From NCBI GenBank assembly GCA_019916065.1, contig CM034240.1:48098238-48162237 (forward strand): 64,000 bases of DNA, given 5' to 3'. Below the pieces are notes generated by a model, which had not been told where the DNA came from, did no database searches, and saw only the letters and a program-made list of their open reading frames with translations. Shown piece after piece: positions 45,969-56,660 of the stretch; position 1 is the first letter of the stretch; each line of letters begins with the position of its first letter. The position numbers and the translations under genes are program-made. The DNA is from Vitellaria paradoxa. Its lineage: Eukaryota; Streptophyta; Magnoliopsida; Ericales; Sapotaceae.

Positions 45969-46882
45969 TGAGTTATGAAAGTCCCAAATAACGTATAAGT
46001 ATCCAACACAAATAATGAAGAGCTGAAACTAAAAGATATTCATAGTTGAAATTCAACTCAAAACAATCACCCACCACACGAACACAAAGATTTGTTAACA
46101 AGAGTAAAAACTCATTTGAACCCAAAGGAGTAACAACAGCAGATCCGTAAGTGGATCAGTCTAAAAAATCTTTACTATGTAAAAATGAGGTTACAATGTG
46201 TTCAATGAGAGTTTTACAAGTTTTTCCAACCAAATCCCATTGATCTACTTGTACATCAACCCCTTAACCTTACTTGCTAGCCAACCCACAACTCACCTCA
46301 AAACTGTGAAGATTCTAACCTTCAATCCATGAAGAACCAGCTCCCCAATCTGATATCACACCACAGATCTGAGCTTCACACAGTTGGATTGCTACCAAAG
46401 ATGGTAAGAATTACCTTGACGTTGGATAAGATTCAAGCCCTAGGTCATCCTCTTAGCTTTTTGCCCAAGGAAGTAAGAGTGAGCTACGCAAGTCCAAAAA
46501 GCTTAGGTCTGAAAAGAAATCTTTGATTTTTATATCACAGAAGAGGGGTAAAAAGGTCATTTAGATTCAGTTAAAATTTTCTGTGCGACAGGCAGGCGAA
46601 GCTTTTGGGCAAAAGGTTCCTTGCTCATGCTCGCGAACCCTACTGTTCACTTACTGTCAAACTCCAGAAAACTTTTTCATTTAAAAACAGAGAAAATGAC
46701 CAAAAAGCAGAGCACAGCAGCAACCACCTCTTCCACAGTTCTTCTCCCAACAAACTCAATGATTCACAAACACTCTTTGGCTTATGTTTGTGAACAAATT
46801 CAACAATATTGTGATATTTTTAGGAAACAAATACAAGCAAAGTGTTTTCTCGGAAATTGCCAATCAATAACCTATACAAACA
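45969..46882 (-). mobile_element. Probable Copia-type solo LTR
   Basis: Bounded by TGAGTTATGAAAG and CCTATACAAACA, i.e. TG...CA on both strands. On the minus strand, ATATAAAAATC (TATA-like, about 46,535), then a leader ending TGTTGTTACTCCTTTGGGTT and TCTTTGTGTTCGTG, resembles long LTRs of SIRE/Maximus-like Copia elements. No internal region or second LTR is present. A ~65-bp host sequence (CTCCTCTAATTCTAATTTAA) flanks both sides (45,900-45,965; 46,894-46,959), far more than a 5-bp target duplication. The frames here (up to 108 residues) are incidental. Confidence 0.5.
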
Positions 46883-46959
46883 CTAATTTAATAACAATTA
46901 ACTCCTCTAATTCTAATTTAATAAATAAGTCTACATTTATCTATTAAGCTAAAATCCTC

Positions 46960-47080
46960 CAATATACCTCTTTCACCGTTTCCTTAAAATCCGCGATAAA
47001 GGCCTTGCAGTGCGTGGTTTCCCTAGAACCCTTTGTAGAGAATTGGGTTATCCCGGAGGGGGGAGCGTGGGGGCCTTAAG
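46960..47080. other. GC-richer spacer
   Basis: A short complex stretch (GGCCTTGCAGTGCGTGG; GGAGGGGGGAGCGTGGGGG) between the LTR and the foldback element; unassigned. Confidence 0.35.
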
Positions 47081-48492
47081 CGGCTGAAGTTAATTGGAAC
47101 GCTGTCGTTTGGCAGAAAATGCTATCTTCTGATGACTTATTTATTTATTTTTATTTTATTTTAGTTTTTACCCGAGGCAACCCGATGGTTCAGTGCCGTT
47201 TGTGTCACAATGAGAGAAGTTTTAAAAGTACAAATAATTAATTTTTTTATTTGATTAAGTTAGAAAATAAAATAAAATAAAATATTTCAAATATGATTAA
47301 ATAATTTTTGACAACTTTTAGGTATGTAATAAATTAAGCAAATAGAAGTAAATAAGAATAATTAATTTTTAAAAATAACTAATTTTTAATATACTTGTTA
47401 AAAATATAAATATAAATAAACTTTGTTATAATTTTTAACATATTTTCTTGTACAAAACTAAGTTTAAGTAATTTTGTCAAAATTTTTAATGATTTATTTA
47501 TAAAAAAAATAATTATGTCTATTCAAATTATACATGAGACTATAAGAGCAAAAATTATAATTCCACCCAAGCTCTATTTGGAGGATAAAAAAAATAAATA
47601 CAAATAAAACACCAAAAAATATCAATAATATTATATGACAAGTTGTCAACACATCAATTTTTTACTGAGTTTATGAAGGGTAAAACACCAAAACTTTCTT
47701 ATTCTTCAGCCGCTGATTAAGTTAGTAAAAATAAAAATAATTAATTTTTATTCTACGAACTTAGAAAATAAAACAAATTAAAATATTTTTAATATGATTA
47801 AGTAACTTTTGACAATTTTTAGGTGTATAGTAAAACAAATAGAATTTTTTAGTAATTTTTGGTAAGTTTTTGTGTGTTTAGTAAAAATTTTAGTAATTTT
47901 TAAATTGACTTAAAGTAAAATAATGTACTATTATACCCATCGCTAACTTAGCAAAAAAATTGATATGTTGACAAACTGCTCTATAGGATTATTAACAACT
48001 ATTGGTATTTTATTTTTTATTTTTTATCTTTTATTCTTGAAATGGAGCCTGAGTGGAACTACAAATTCTTGTTCTCATAATCTAATATATAATTTGAAGA
48101 GATCTAATTATCCTTTATAAATAAATCTTTATAAATTTTGACAAGAATACTTGAACTTAGTTTGGTACAAAAGAATATGTTAAAAATTATAACAAAATTT
48201 ATTTATATTTATATTTTTAACGAATATATTAAAAATTAATTATTCTTATTTATTTTACTACACACCTAAAATTATCAACAATTACTTAATTATTTTAAAA
48301 TATTTTTTATTTTATTTTATTTTATAACTTAATCAAATAAAAAATTAATTATTTTCACTTATAATACTTCTCTTCTTCTGACGCAAAAAGCACTCAACCA
48401 CCGGGTTGCCTCGAAAAAAAAAAATTGAAAAAATAGCCATTGCACGATGGCATTTTTTCAGCCCAACGACAGCGTTTCAATTAACTTCGGCC
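47081..48492. mobile_element. Foldback element with ~0.5-kb inverted arms
   Basis: CGGCTGAAGTTAATTGGAAC at the left is mirrored by TTTCAATTAACTTCGGCC at the right, and GCTGTCGTTTGG by CCCAACGACAGC. Inversion continues inward through ACCCGAGGCAACCCGATGG / CACCGGGTTGCCTCG and long AT-rich text (for example 47,445 against 48,178) with a short loop near 47.6-48.0 kb. CGCTGAAGT just outside the right end echoes GGCTGAAGT at the left and may be part of a 9-bp duplication. Long arms suggest a Mutator-like or foldback type. There are no open frames. Confidence 0.82.
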
Positions 48493-49050
48493 GCTGAAGT
48501 CGGGGTCGACTTTATTCCCCCGGGTTTTGCACTAGCTGCCACAACCTGAATAAATCGAGTCCATAAGTTAAAAGGTGCTGCTTAATTTAACATTATTATT
48601 TAGGAAGGCCAACGAAACGGATATGAAGTAGGTATCACTTTTGCTGTCTCTGTTCTCGTTTGATAATATCTTTTTTTTTTTTTATTTTAATTCTTGTTTC
48701 TATCAAGTAATGAATTTTTAGATCTCATTTAACAATACTCTTTTGATTCTTGTCCTCGTTTATTTGTTAAATATAATAATAATAATTATTATAATTTATA
48801 TATTATATAAATAAAATAAATATTAAAATATTATATATTATATATAAACAAAAATATATTATCTGTATTAAATAAATATTAAAATAAAAATATTTAAATT
48901 TATAAATAAATATTTAAATATATATGAAATAGACGTAGACGGTTATACCTGTACACGTCCCTCTTTAGCGAGCACTTTAAAATCTTCGTACCTCTCCCAC
49001 CCTTCTTATTAGTATCTCTATACAAGTAATTTATACGTGATTATTGTTAG
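48493..49050. other. AT-rich spacer
   Basis: GTTCTCGTTTGATAATATC and GTCCTCGTTTATTTG words near 48,650-48,760, and TACCTGTACACGTCCCTC at 48,947, hint at a decayed element like the nested hAT-type MITE at 6,218. No gene is seen. Confidence 0.4.
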
Positions 49051-49850
49051 TCCCATCGGTAAAGATCTGTCTATTCTACAAACAGAGTTACAAATGGAGA
49101 GACGTTAAATACGTTAACCAGATTAAAAATATATATAATAATAATAATAATTGCGTCTGCTGTTCTCTATCCTCCTCCAGTCAACGCTTGGTCGCTCCAA
49201 GCGATAGATTGCTCAATGCTCATCAACGCGATGAAAAGATGGTGAGAAATAAGAGTGGGTCCCGTAAGGTGCATCTCTCAATCTGAAGCATCTATTCTAA
49301 AAGGGCGGTTGCTTCCCCATAGTAATTCTTGTTCAGATCCCCCTGGCTGTTCTCAAGTCTGCCATGGACATGGTCCATGAGTTGCAGCAGTGTGAAAGAG
49401 TACTACGAGTTTGTCGTAATTTTTTTTTTTTTAACGCATGTTTTCAATCCATTTTAATTTCATTGTTTAACAACGGTTACTTATTTCAAGATATTAGATA
49501 ATCCGTAACTTAAAATTCGTGTTCATATCAAATATAAATTAAGACAAAACTAATCATAATTATTTAACATTTAATAGAGTAAGACGAATAGAACTTATTA
49601 ATTAATCTCTAATTGTTTTACACTTTAAGGGCTATTCATTGTAAAAATTTAGATATGGAAAGTTGTTTTCTTCTTTCTTCTCACATTTGCACCGTACTTT
49701 TAGAATAATACATGCACATATCTTTATACACTAACAATGATTGGAATCGTTTTGGACAAAATTCACTTGCAGATTAGTAATGATATCGTGAGAGAGTGAG
49801 TGTGTGTTAAAGTTACATGATGGTAATTGAATCAAAATAGTAAATTTTGG
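49051..49850 (+). other. Orphan PGG 3' UTR/flank relic
   Basis: AAGATCTGTCTATTCTACAA, then ACCAGATTAAAA, GAAGCATCTATTCTAAAAGG, CATGGTCCATGAGTTGCAGC and GATTAGTAATGATATCGTGA follow the order of the M3 and M1 3' flanks. No coding exon precedes it: its gene body is gone, apparently replaced by the spacer and foldback region. The 80-residue frame is within UTR-like sequence. Confidence 0.7.
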
Positions 49851-50990
49851 CACAACTTGTCAAGAGTTTAGTTCGGTTTGTTTATTTAAAAAATAAGTCA
49901 AGTCAACAATACTTTGGGTCACATGAGTTTTCCATCTCCCTTCCATGGGTTTAATATACACATAAATTGGGTTGGATGTGACCCGTGTTAGCTGATTGGT
50001 TGTTGATTGCTTGGTATTTGCAGGTCTAGATTTTTTATGACAGGTTTGGTGTAGTGGATGGGCAAAAGTTGAAGTTGTGAATGTTATGGATGCTTTCTAC
50101 CCAAGTTTTTTCAGTAGTATTAATGCCATATTGTAGAAGCCTCTTTAGTTAAAATTTGTGTCTGACAAGAATGGTAAGTGCTATTAATGACTTCACTATT
50201 AAAAGCGTCGATGGCATTTACATCATTGACCTTAGTTTAAGAAATCAGTCTATACTTGCATTTAGAATAATAAAAAGTAAAATAAAGTAAGATAATTTAT
50301 AAATTCATAATTTATATAATGAGATAAAAAGTAATAATTTTTAAAAATTTTTAAAGATTTTTAAAATTTTTTAGTAATTTTTAACGAGCCAAACACACCT
50401 GATATGTATTGCGTTAAAAATTTTATTGAGATAAAAATTAAAAAAAAAAAAGAAAAACTCATCGTTTTTTCTTATACTTTTTATTCGTCTGCATTTCTTT
50501 CTTTCTTTTCTTCTTTTTCTTCTTTTTTTTTTTCGTCATTACCAACAACCCCCTATTTTTCTTCCATCTTTATCCTTTCTTTCTTTATTTTTAATCGGTG
50601 TTGTTGCTTTCATTATCATTATTATTTATCTCTTTTAGGATTGGAAACCAAAATTAACTTTTTATTTTTTTTGAATATTTTCTTTTTGTTTAGCCAAAAT
50701 TTGATTTTTTTTATTAATAAATTTTAGACATGTTCTCACATTCATAAAAAAATAGAAAAAATCTCATATGTATAAAAAAAAAAAAAAAAACTAGTTTATT
50801 CTTTAACCATTATTATATTGTGTTAAAAACCCTTCACCAATCATTATTAAATTATTCCGTAACCAAAGTTCATTTAATTAAATAAATTAAATACCACAAC
50901 ATAAATTATTTCTCCGTAAATCACTTCACAATAAATTAAATCAACTAAGTTTCATCATCGCAATAATTTGATAATTTAAAATCAAATCAA
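49851..50990. other. Spacer, partly duplicated; no gene
   Basis: Bases 49,910-50,260 match 43.33-43.43 plus 45.72-45.92 kb. Bases 50,440-50,720 are T/C-rich; the 107-residue Phe/Ser/Leu-rich frame there is a composition artefact. Bases 50,865-50,970 match the arm upstream block (60,690-60,790). Confidence 0.55.
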
Positions 50991-51520
50991 ACGTACACAA
51001 AACCAACCTAGCTTACAAATGTTAGTTGGTTTAGGATTGTAGTTGAAATCAAGAATATAATTAATTAATAAAAGAATTAGTCAAGGAATTCCCCCTTTAC
51101 ACTCACATGAAAATAATGCTGTAATGGTTGAGGAATATAATAATTATTATTTATTAAATAACGCTACGGTTTGTGGAATCCGCTGCATCATGCCAATGCA
51201 ATTACTTCAAGCGATAAACAAATAAATAAATGTACACTAAATCAAGCAAGCTGAAATCTTAGTTGGTCCTTAGGATTGTAGTTGAAATTGAGCACTCAGG
51301 ATTAATTAGTCAAGGAATCCCTCCTTTATATTCATATGAAATTACTGTCATAATTGTCCGTTGAATGCGTGGAAGTTTTAATGTAGACATGCGATTGAGA
51401 AAGATATGACGAAACAACTTTTCAACAATTTAACACCGAAAATTACTATGACTTATGGCAAATGCTAATATATGCTGTAAAGGCATATGTTAAGTAGTAT
51501 TAATAAAAAAACATTCTTTG
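50991..51520 (+). other. Relic upstream block of PGG genes
   Basis: Two tandem, diverged copies of TAGTTGGT..TAGGATTGTAGTTGAAAT followed by AATTAGTCAAGGAATCCCTC and CATAATTGTCCGTTGAATGC (51,030 and 51,262), as at 56.25-56.42 kb. AATAACGCTACGGTTTGTGG (51,158) corresponds to AATAACGTTTCGGCCCGTGG at 56,478. No gene follows directly. Confidence 0.6.
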
Positions 51521-51522
51521 GT

Positions 51523-51711
51523 GGGGCTGTAAAATGTACTGCAGGATTTAAAGTGTAGAGATGGAGGATTATGATTTAATCAGCATTTATTGATTTTATC
51601 AAATAATATTTATTATTTCAGTTAATAATATTTATTAACTCATTCAAATTTATCTTGATTAAATTATAACCCTCCATTTACACATCAACCCTTGTAGTGC
51701 GCTGTAGCCCC
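51523..51711. mobile_element. 189-bp hairpin MITE
   Basis: GGGGCTGTAAAATGTACTGC at the left pairs with GCGCTGTAGCCCC at the right, and GGAGGATTATGATTTAAT with ATTAAATTATAACCCTCC, so almost the whole element folds into one imperfect hairpin. No frame; target duplication unclear. Confidence 0.72.
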
Positions 51712-52200
51712 TTGATCCCTTCTTGTGTGTTGAAAGAAATAATTTTTTTAATAAAAAGTCAACCATCAAGCATTAATTATGCTAATTAATTTAAATGACA
51801 AAATTAATCTTACAAAACTAATCTGTATAAAAACTTATATGCAACAGACATTAAATGATCAATTGGGATCATTGGCTTACAGTTGAATGTGAATGATTAC
51901 AATCTTTCGTACTAAAATATTTTCCTCCAAAAGATTCCCCCAACAATTATCATCCTATTTAGTTCTTACAACTTTCTTCCATTTACAATAATAAGAAGAT
52001 CAAGTCTGAGCTTGGGATGAAAGAAGTATTTTAAAGAATTATTTTTAAAAAGGCACTTTCTTTGATTTCACTTTTTGTATTATGTTTTTTCTTAAGAGTT
52101 TTTTTTTTTTTTTTTGTGCATTAAATTTTAATATTACAATATTTTTAATGATATTGAAAAATGTTTTATTTTTTTATTTTTTTCTGTTACATAGTATTAG
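51712..52200. other. AT-rich spacer
   Basis: No gene or repeat partner was recognised; T runs lie near 52,100. Confidence 0.5.
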
Positions 52201-52203
52201 AGA

Positions 52204-52309
52204 AATGGATGGAGATTTTAATTTAAATGAGTATCCAAATGAAATTGAAGAAGCCGTCCAAAGTTTTGATTTAAGTGTCATTTGTCTCAATGGTGAAGAA
52301 GTCATCTAA
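52204..52309 (+). pseudogene. Possible short gene fragment
   Basis: The frame reads MDGDFNLNEYPNEIEEAVQS then FDLSVICLNGEEVI and stops at TAA. Unlike nearby frames its composition is protein-like and acidic, and an in-frame ATG starts it after a ...CATAG acceptor-like site. The NLNEYP...EEA style faintly recalls N-termini of FAR1-related proteins, but this is only an impression. No continuation is found downstream; function unknown. Confidence 0.25.
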
Positions 52310-52790
52310 GATTCAAGATCATATTAACATATCAAATCCATAGATGATTGGTGCAATTGCCAAATAGTTACATCTGTTTGGTAATTGTGCATTTAATTGT
52401 CAAGGCATGAAGATGGTAAAAGTTATTTTAGTCATTTCTATAAAATAATTGTGAGCATTTATTAGATTGTTTGAAAAGAGTGGAAATTGATGTAAAAGTA
52501 GATTTCAATATGTATATTAATGTTTTCAACTACCTTAACATGTTAGCAAGACTCATAACTTATTGGTTGGCAATATTTACACTCCTTCATTAATTTTTTC
52601 ACTCTCTTCCATTTTGTAACGTGAAGTCTGAACAATTAATAAAGAGACAATTAATAAAAGAGTACAAATATTATTAACTTATAAATTCCATTTTTTGGGT
52701 GGTTTTTGTAAAATTATCCATTAAAAAGACAAAAAACTATCTATTAAAAAAAACAACAAAAAAGTCTATTTTTTTATTTTTAATTAATTT
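52310..52790. other. Spacer, no gene
   Basis: Ordinary AT-rich sequence with no open frame or repeat partner seen. Confidence 0.5.
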
Positions 52791-53105
52791 TTTTTTTAAA
52801 TAGTGGGATAGTTGGAATTGGGTAGCGACCAGCAGCGGAAGTGATGCCCAACCAGTGATGACTGTTGGATGCACATGACAAGTAGCCGACTGCAGTGGTC
52901 AAAAGTAGTGGCGGCCCACCACGGGGTGGGCAATGGCCGACGATTGATAGTTGTTAGAGATGGGTAAGGTGACAAGGGTTGGATGGCGATGGCGATAATA
53001 ATAGCGATGGTGGTAGTCAAAGGTAATGGGAGGCAATGGCATTGGTCGATAATTGGCCAACTATCAGTGGCAACCGACAAATGGTAGTGATGATAGTGGT
53101 TAATA
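52791..53105. repeat. GGT/GGC-rich low-complexity island
   Basis: Irregular repeats of GATGGCGATGG, GGTAGTGATGATAGTGG and GGCAATGGC-type words form a GC island between AT-rich flanks. The 94-residue minus frame is an artefact of this composition. Similar GGTGGC-rich cores occur in non-autonomous plant elements; CGAGACCTTAG near 53,312 could be an element end, but no mate was found. Confidence 0.5.
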
Positions 53106-53640
53106 GCTGTAACTGTTAGTAATTATAAAAAAAAGTAAAGAAATAGAAATGAAAATTTGAGAAAATAACTTTTTTTATATTTTTATTTTTTTAATTATAA
53201 AATAATTTTTATTTTTTTGAAAACTAAAAATTAAAAACTAATTTATCAAATGAGTTTTTAAGTTTAATTTTCAAAAATGAAAATAAAAATTAAAAATTTT
53301 GTTAAACGAGACCTTAGTTGATAATTCAAGAAATTTGTCCCTCCATCTAATTGCATGGTGTGACCGAAGACTGCATGCTCTTCCATCGCCAAATTCTGGA
53401 AGAGCGTCTTTCTTTTTTTTTGCAGAATTGTTTTCATGAATTGTTTTAGTGATTTCAGAATTGTTTCCATGGTTTTTTTTTTTTAAGTAACCAAAAAAAA
53501 TTGAAATAATGAAAAAAATTATTAAAAAATTATTTATTTTTTATTTTATTATATAAATTACGAATTCATAATTATCTCATCCGACCTCACATTTTATTTT
53601 CTAAACGCACCTTTAAAAGGTCTTATTCATGGCAACATGA
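53106..53640. other. AT-rich spacer
   Basis: Contains words shared with 4.1-4.3 and 59.3-59.5 kb (ACTAATTTATCAAATGAG). CAAGAAATTTGTCCCTCC and ATTGCCAAATTCT near 53,335-53,400 match the reverse or forward of 62,310-62,385 in part. No gene. Confidence 0.4.
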
Positions 53641-53770
53641 ACTGACGTAATTATGGTGACATAACACGGAGAGAGAAGCCGACGAAGAAAACTAGTCGTC
53701 AGCAAGTTTGTTCAGGAAGGATAGTTGCATCTTAAAGCCAGCGCTGGTAACATTAATTACGGCATTGTTC
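53641..53770 (+). pseudogene. PGG 5' UTR relic without start codon
   Basis: AACACGGAGAGAGAAGCCGA, AAACTAGTCGTCAGCAAGTT and GAAGGATAGTTGCATCTTAA follow the M3 leader closely. Then AAAGCCAGCGCTGGTAACAT stands where M3 has TAGCCATGGCAGGTAACAT: the ATG is destroyed. Similarity ends about 20 bases later. Confidence 0.75.
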
Positions 53771-55190
53771 GCAGTTAACCAAAAAAACAAAAACAAAAAT
53801 CATACGAATACAAATTACGAGATAGTAAAATTTAAAATTTTCATTCATTACATAAAGTACGAAATATTAATTTTTATAAATTTATATCAATTTATACAAC
53901 TTTAAACGCACCCTAAGTCAACTCTATGGACAAAAGTACTTTCATGATAGGAGGCTTAAAAAAATTTTAATAAAAAAATTAAATAATTATAATTAAAAAA
54001 TTTGACACCTTTTCGAAGTATGAGATTTCCATAGAGAAATAAATGGAAGCGTGAATTACGCAAAAAATCAAATTATATACGTAATTTTTGTTGTACTAAA
54101 AAAAATTAATCAAAAATAAAGTGTAAAAATAGGAATGTACGTGGAAAGGTAATAAAGGATGCTTAGAGAATAGGGATGAAGTCAAGATTTTATAATATGG
54201 GAATCAAAAAATTTTCAGTAAAAAATTAAATAATTATAATTCAAAAAATTGATACTTAGTGGGAGATTTCGATATTGAGGGCCGTTTGGTTGGCCAAATT
54301 TTGGCAAAAAGTATAATAAAAATGAAAAGTGTCACATAAAAGTGATATGTGTTAAAATTTAATTAGAAAAAAGTACAAAAAGTAATTAGAAATTGGTGAA
54401 TTTTGGTAAACTTTGGTAGGCCAAACAAGACCTTAATAATTGAAAGCTCGAATTCGCAGAAAAGAATTATATCTGTAATTTTTGTTTTGTTAAAAAAAAA
54501 TTTAATAGGGAGTTAGAGTATAAAGGGGAAATTGGAAAAGGTGATGATTGATAATTAGGAAGAATGCAAGTATAGGGTTAGAGGGAGAAAGAGAGAAAAA
54601 TTTATAGGTTTCTATTGACAAAAAGAAAATAATTTAATACTTTTTCCACATTGCCACATGTACACAAACCTCGTATTAAATTATATTTTATATTTATTCT
54701 CTATCATAATTGTTTAAAATTAAATATATGACCTTGGAATGAAATTTAAGAGATTGGATATGAATCTCAAATAAAAAAAATTGGTAAATAATTATGAAAT
54801 TTTGAGAGTCAACTGCTGGTAGCCAGAATATTATTAGATTTAAATATTTTATTTAAGGATCTAGAATGAAAATTAAAAATTTAACATTCGATAAAAGTTT
54901 AAAATTATTTATGACTATTTTTATCATGTTTAAATATTTTATTTTGTTTAGACAAAAGAAATAGAGTTCGAATGTGAGTTTAGAGTCAAATTTAAGAAAC
55001 TAATTGGAATAACAAAACATCTTGAAATGGCGTTTTTTTTAAATTAACAATATATTTATAAATATTTAAAAAGAAATATCAAATTTTACTTAAATTTTAA
55101 ACTTAAAAATAGCCCAAAAAACAAAAAAAAAAAAAAAAAAAAAAAAAAAACCACAACAGACACCTCCATGTCTCCTTGTTGATCACATCC
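53771..55190. other. Spacer with one short MITE; no gene
   Basis: AT-rich. GGTTTCTATTGAC-type unique text and two related GATTTCAGT/GATTTCGATA segments at about 53,960-54,060 and 54,180-54,270 (TTATAATTCAAAAAATTGAT) suggest a local duplication. A 33-bp A run at 55,119-55,150 precedes the promoter relic. Confidence 0.45.
54279..54432. mobile_element. 154-bp MITE
   Basis: GGGCCGTTTGGTTGGCCAAA at the left and GGTAGGCCAAACAAGACC at the right are inverted repeats, continued inward by TTTTGGCAAAAAGT / AACTTTGGT. A TTA/TTGA-like flank is present. No frame. Confidence 0.72.
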
Positions 55191-55330
55191 GAACCGTCAA
55201 ACGAAAGGTAAAATGAACTGTTGTTGTCCCTGCACGTGGCTCCACGTACAAAACACTCACCCTGGCCTTTCTCCGTCATGTATTATGATAATACACCTGT
55301 GCTACCCGCTACAATCTCATCGCTCTTCTC
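55191..55330 (+). other. Orphan PGG core-promoter relic
   Basis: ATGAACTGTTGTTGTCCCTG, GCACGTGGCTCCACGTAC (two ACGT cores), CTCACCCTGGCCTTTCTCC and CTACAATCTCATCGCTCTTC match the M3 and M1 promoters in order; the TATA is mutated to GTATTATGATAATAC. No leader or exon follows, so it cannot drive a PGG gene here. Confidence 0.75.
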
Positions 55331-55737
55331 TTTTTTTCTTTTTTTTTTTTAGGCGTTTGAAAGTATTATTTTTAGTAATTTTTAATATATTCTTATTATA
55401 ATTATTAGTTATAATTTTTAATATGTTTGATGAAATAAGTAGTAACTTTTAATAATTTTTAATAAATTTTTACATCTTTTGAGTATTTAGTAAAATTTTT
55501 GTTAACTTTGTGTAATTTTTAGTAACTTTTAATAAATTTTAATAATTTTCGGTAATTTTTAATAACTTTAATACCTTTTAAGTTGAGAAATTACTGTAAC
55601 ATAGTAGAAAAATGATAAAATTAATAGTTTATCAAACACTTAAAAATAAAAAATTAATAATTTTTTACTAAAAAAAATTTGATTGCCAAACCACCCCTTA
55701 GTTGTGAAACACTTGGAAATAGGGGCTGCAGTTGCCC
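55331..55737. other. AT-rich spacer at the rejoining point of the arm match
   Basis: T runs and TTTTTAGTAATTTTTAATA-like repeats. From about 55,702 (TGAAACACTTGGAAATAGGG) the sequence again mirrors the left arm at 9,236-9,265. Confidence 0.5.
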
Positions 55738-55872
55738 GTGACTTCAGGGGCTGCAGTCGCAGCAAAACGGTCGTCCAAAAATTGTTTTAAGGGCGGACTC
55801 AAACTCGGACAGGGCCAAACAAAAGAGAGTCCCGTGGCTATCTTGCCCAGGACCAAACCTCCAATAGGCTGC
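55738..55872 (-). mobile_element. tRNA-derived SINE-like element, mirror of 9,095
   Basis: The reverse complement contains GGGCAAGATAGCCACGGG and GAGTTTGAGTCCGCCC, the box-like motifs of the left copy with single changes. Confidence 0.5.
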
Positions 55873-56105
55873 TCGTTGATTTATATATAAATTAAAAAAA
55901 AATTCTAAGTTGAGTTGAATTAATTTTGGATAATATTTTGTTTAAAATTTCACTTTTAAGTTTACATTTCTTTTAAAATACTTTTTAAATGATTATTTGA
56001 TTTTTTTTCAAACGTACAGTATTTAATATTATAAAATATAAAACATATTTCATTGTATAAAATAAATATACACAAAACTAACCTAACTTACAAACAATAG
56101 TTGGA

Positions 56106-56230
56106 CCTGTTTAGCGGATCAAAAAATATCTAAATTTATCAAATTTTAATTATTTTTTATATTTTTTCAATAAAATTTTAACACATATCATTTTTATTTC
56201 ATATTTTATATTTTTACTATATTTTTTTTA
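56106..56230. mobile_element. Short right-arm-only MITE
   Basis: CTGTTTAGCGGATCAAAAAA and TTTTTTAACCAAACAACCC interrupt text that is continuous on the left (ATTGTTAGTTGAA.. / GACCAACTATCG at 8,850-8,880), so this is a roughly 125-bp insertion with weak inverted ends. Confidence 0.4.
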
Positions 56231-56660
56231 ACCAAACAACCCTTGGTCTTTAGGATTGTGGCTGAAATCAGGAATTAATTAAATAAAAGAATTAGCCAAA
56301 GAACCCCTCCTTTTCATAAAAGATTTAACTTCGAGAGATTCACTCCCTAGACCAAACCCCTAGAGAGTGAACCCCTCCTTTATGATCACGTGAAGATAAT
56401 GCCATAATGGTCCGTTGAATGCATGGAAGTTATAATGCAGACGTCACGTGATTGTGGAAGATAATAATTATTATTTAAATAACGTTTCGGCCCGTGGAAT
56501 CGGGTGCATCGTGTGGATGCATTTACTACAAGTAATAAATAAATAATTCGGACAAAAGAAATAAAATTAGAAAAAAAGAGCATTAAAAAATACAAGAGAT
56601 TAGATAATTCAAAATTTTCTAATAAAAATGTAGAACAGGGAAAAATGAGAGTACACATAC
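56231..56660 (-). promoter_or_regulatory. Conserved upstream block with ACGT cores, mirror of 8,594
   Basis: GATCACGTGAAGATAATGCC, GACGTCACGTGATTG and CGTTTCGGCCCGTGG repeat the left block. The mirrored frame is kept but is not convincing as protein. It contains a small SINE-tail insertion. Confidence 0.4.
56314..56368 (-). mobile_element. 5'-truncated SINE insertion (hairpin tail only)
   Basis: Some 55 bases matching only the 3' hairpin end of the 15,047 SINE (CGAGAGATTCACTCCCTAG ... CCCCTAGAGAGT) are flanked by GAACCCCTCCTTT on both sides (56,301-56,313 and 56,369-56,381). The left arm keeps the unfilled site AATCCCTCCTTTATGATCAC (in reverse, near 8,790-8,810). Confidence 0.85.

Noticed and set aside
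46329..46947. Three overlapping frames of 62-108 residues
   Set aside because: They fall in the solo-LTR-like region and read on different frames without introns or motifs.
50404..50727. 107-residue Phe/Ser-rich frame
   Set aside because: Translation of T/C-rich simple sequence, with no homology, no duplicate and no gene structure.
52796..53080. 94-residue minus frame in a GC island
   Set aside because: Composition artefact of GGT/GAT repeats; no conserved motif.
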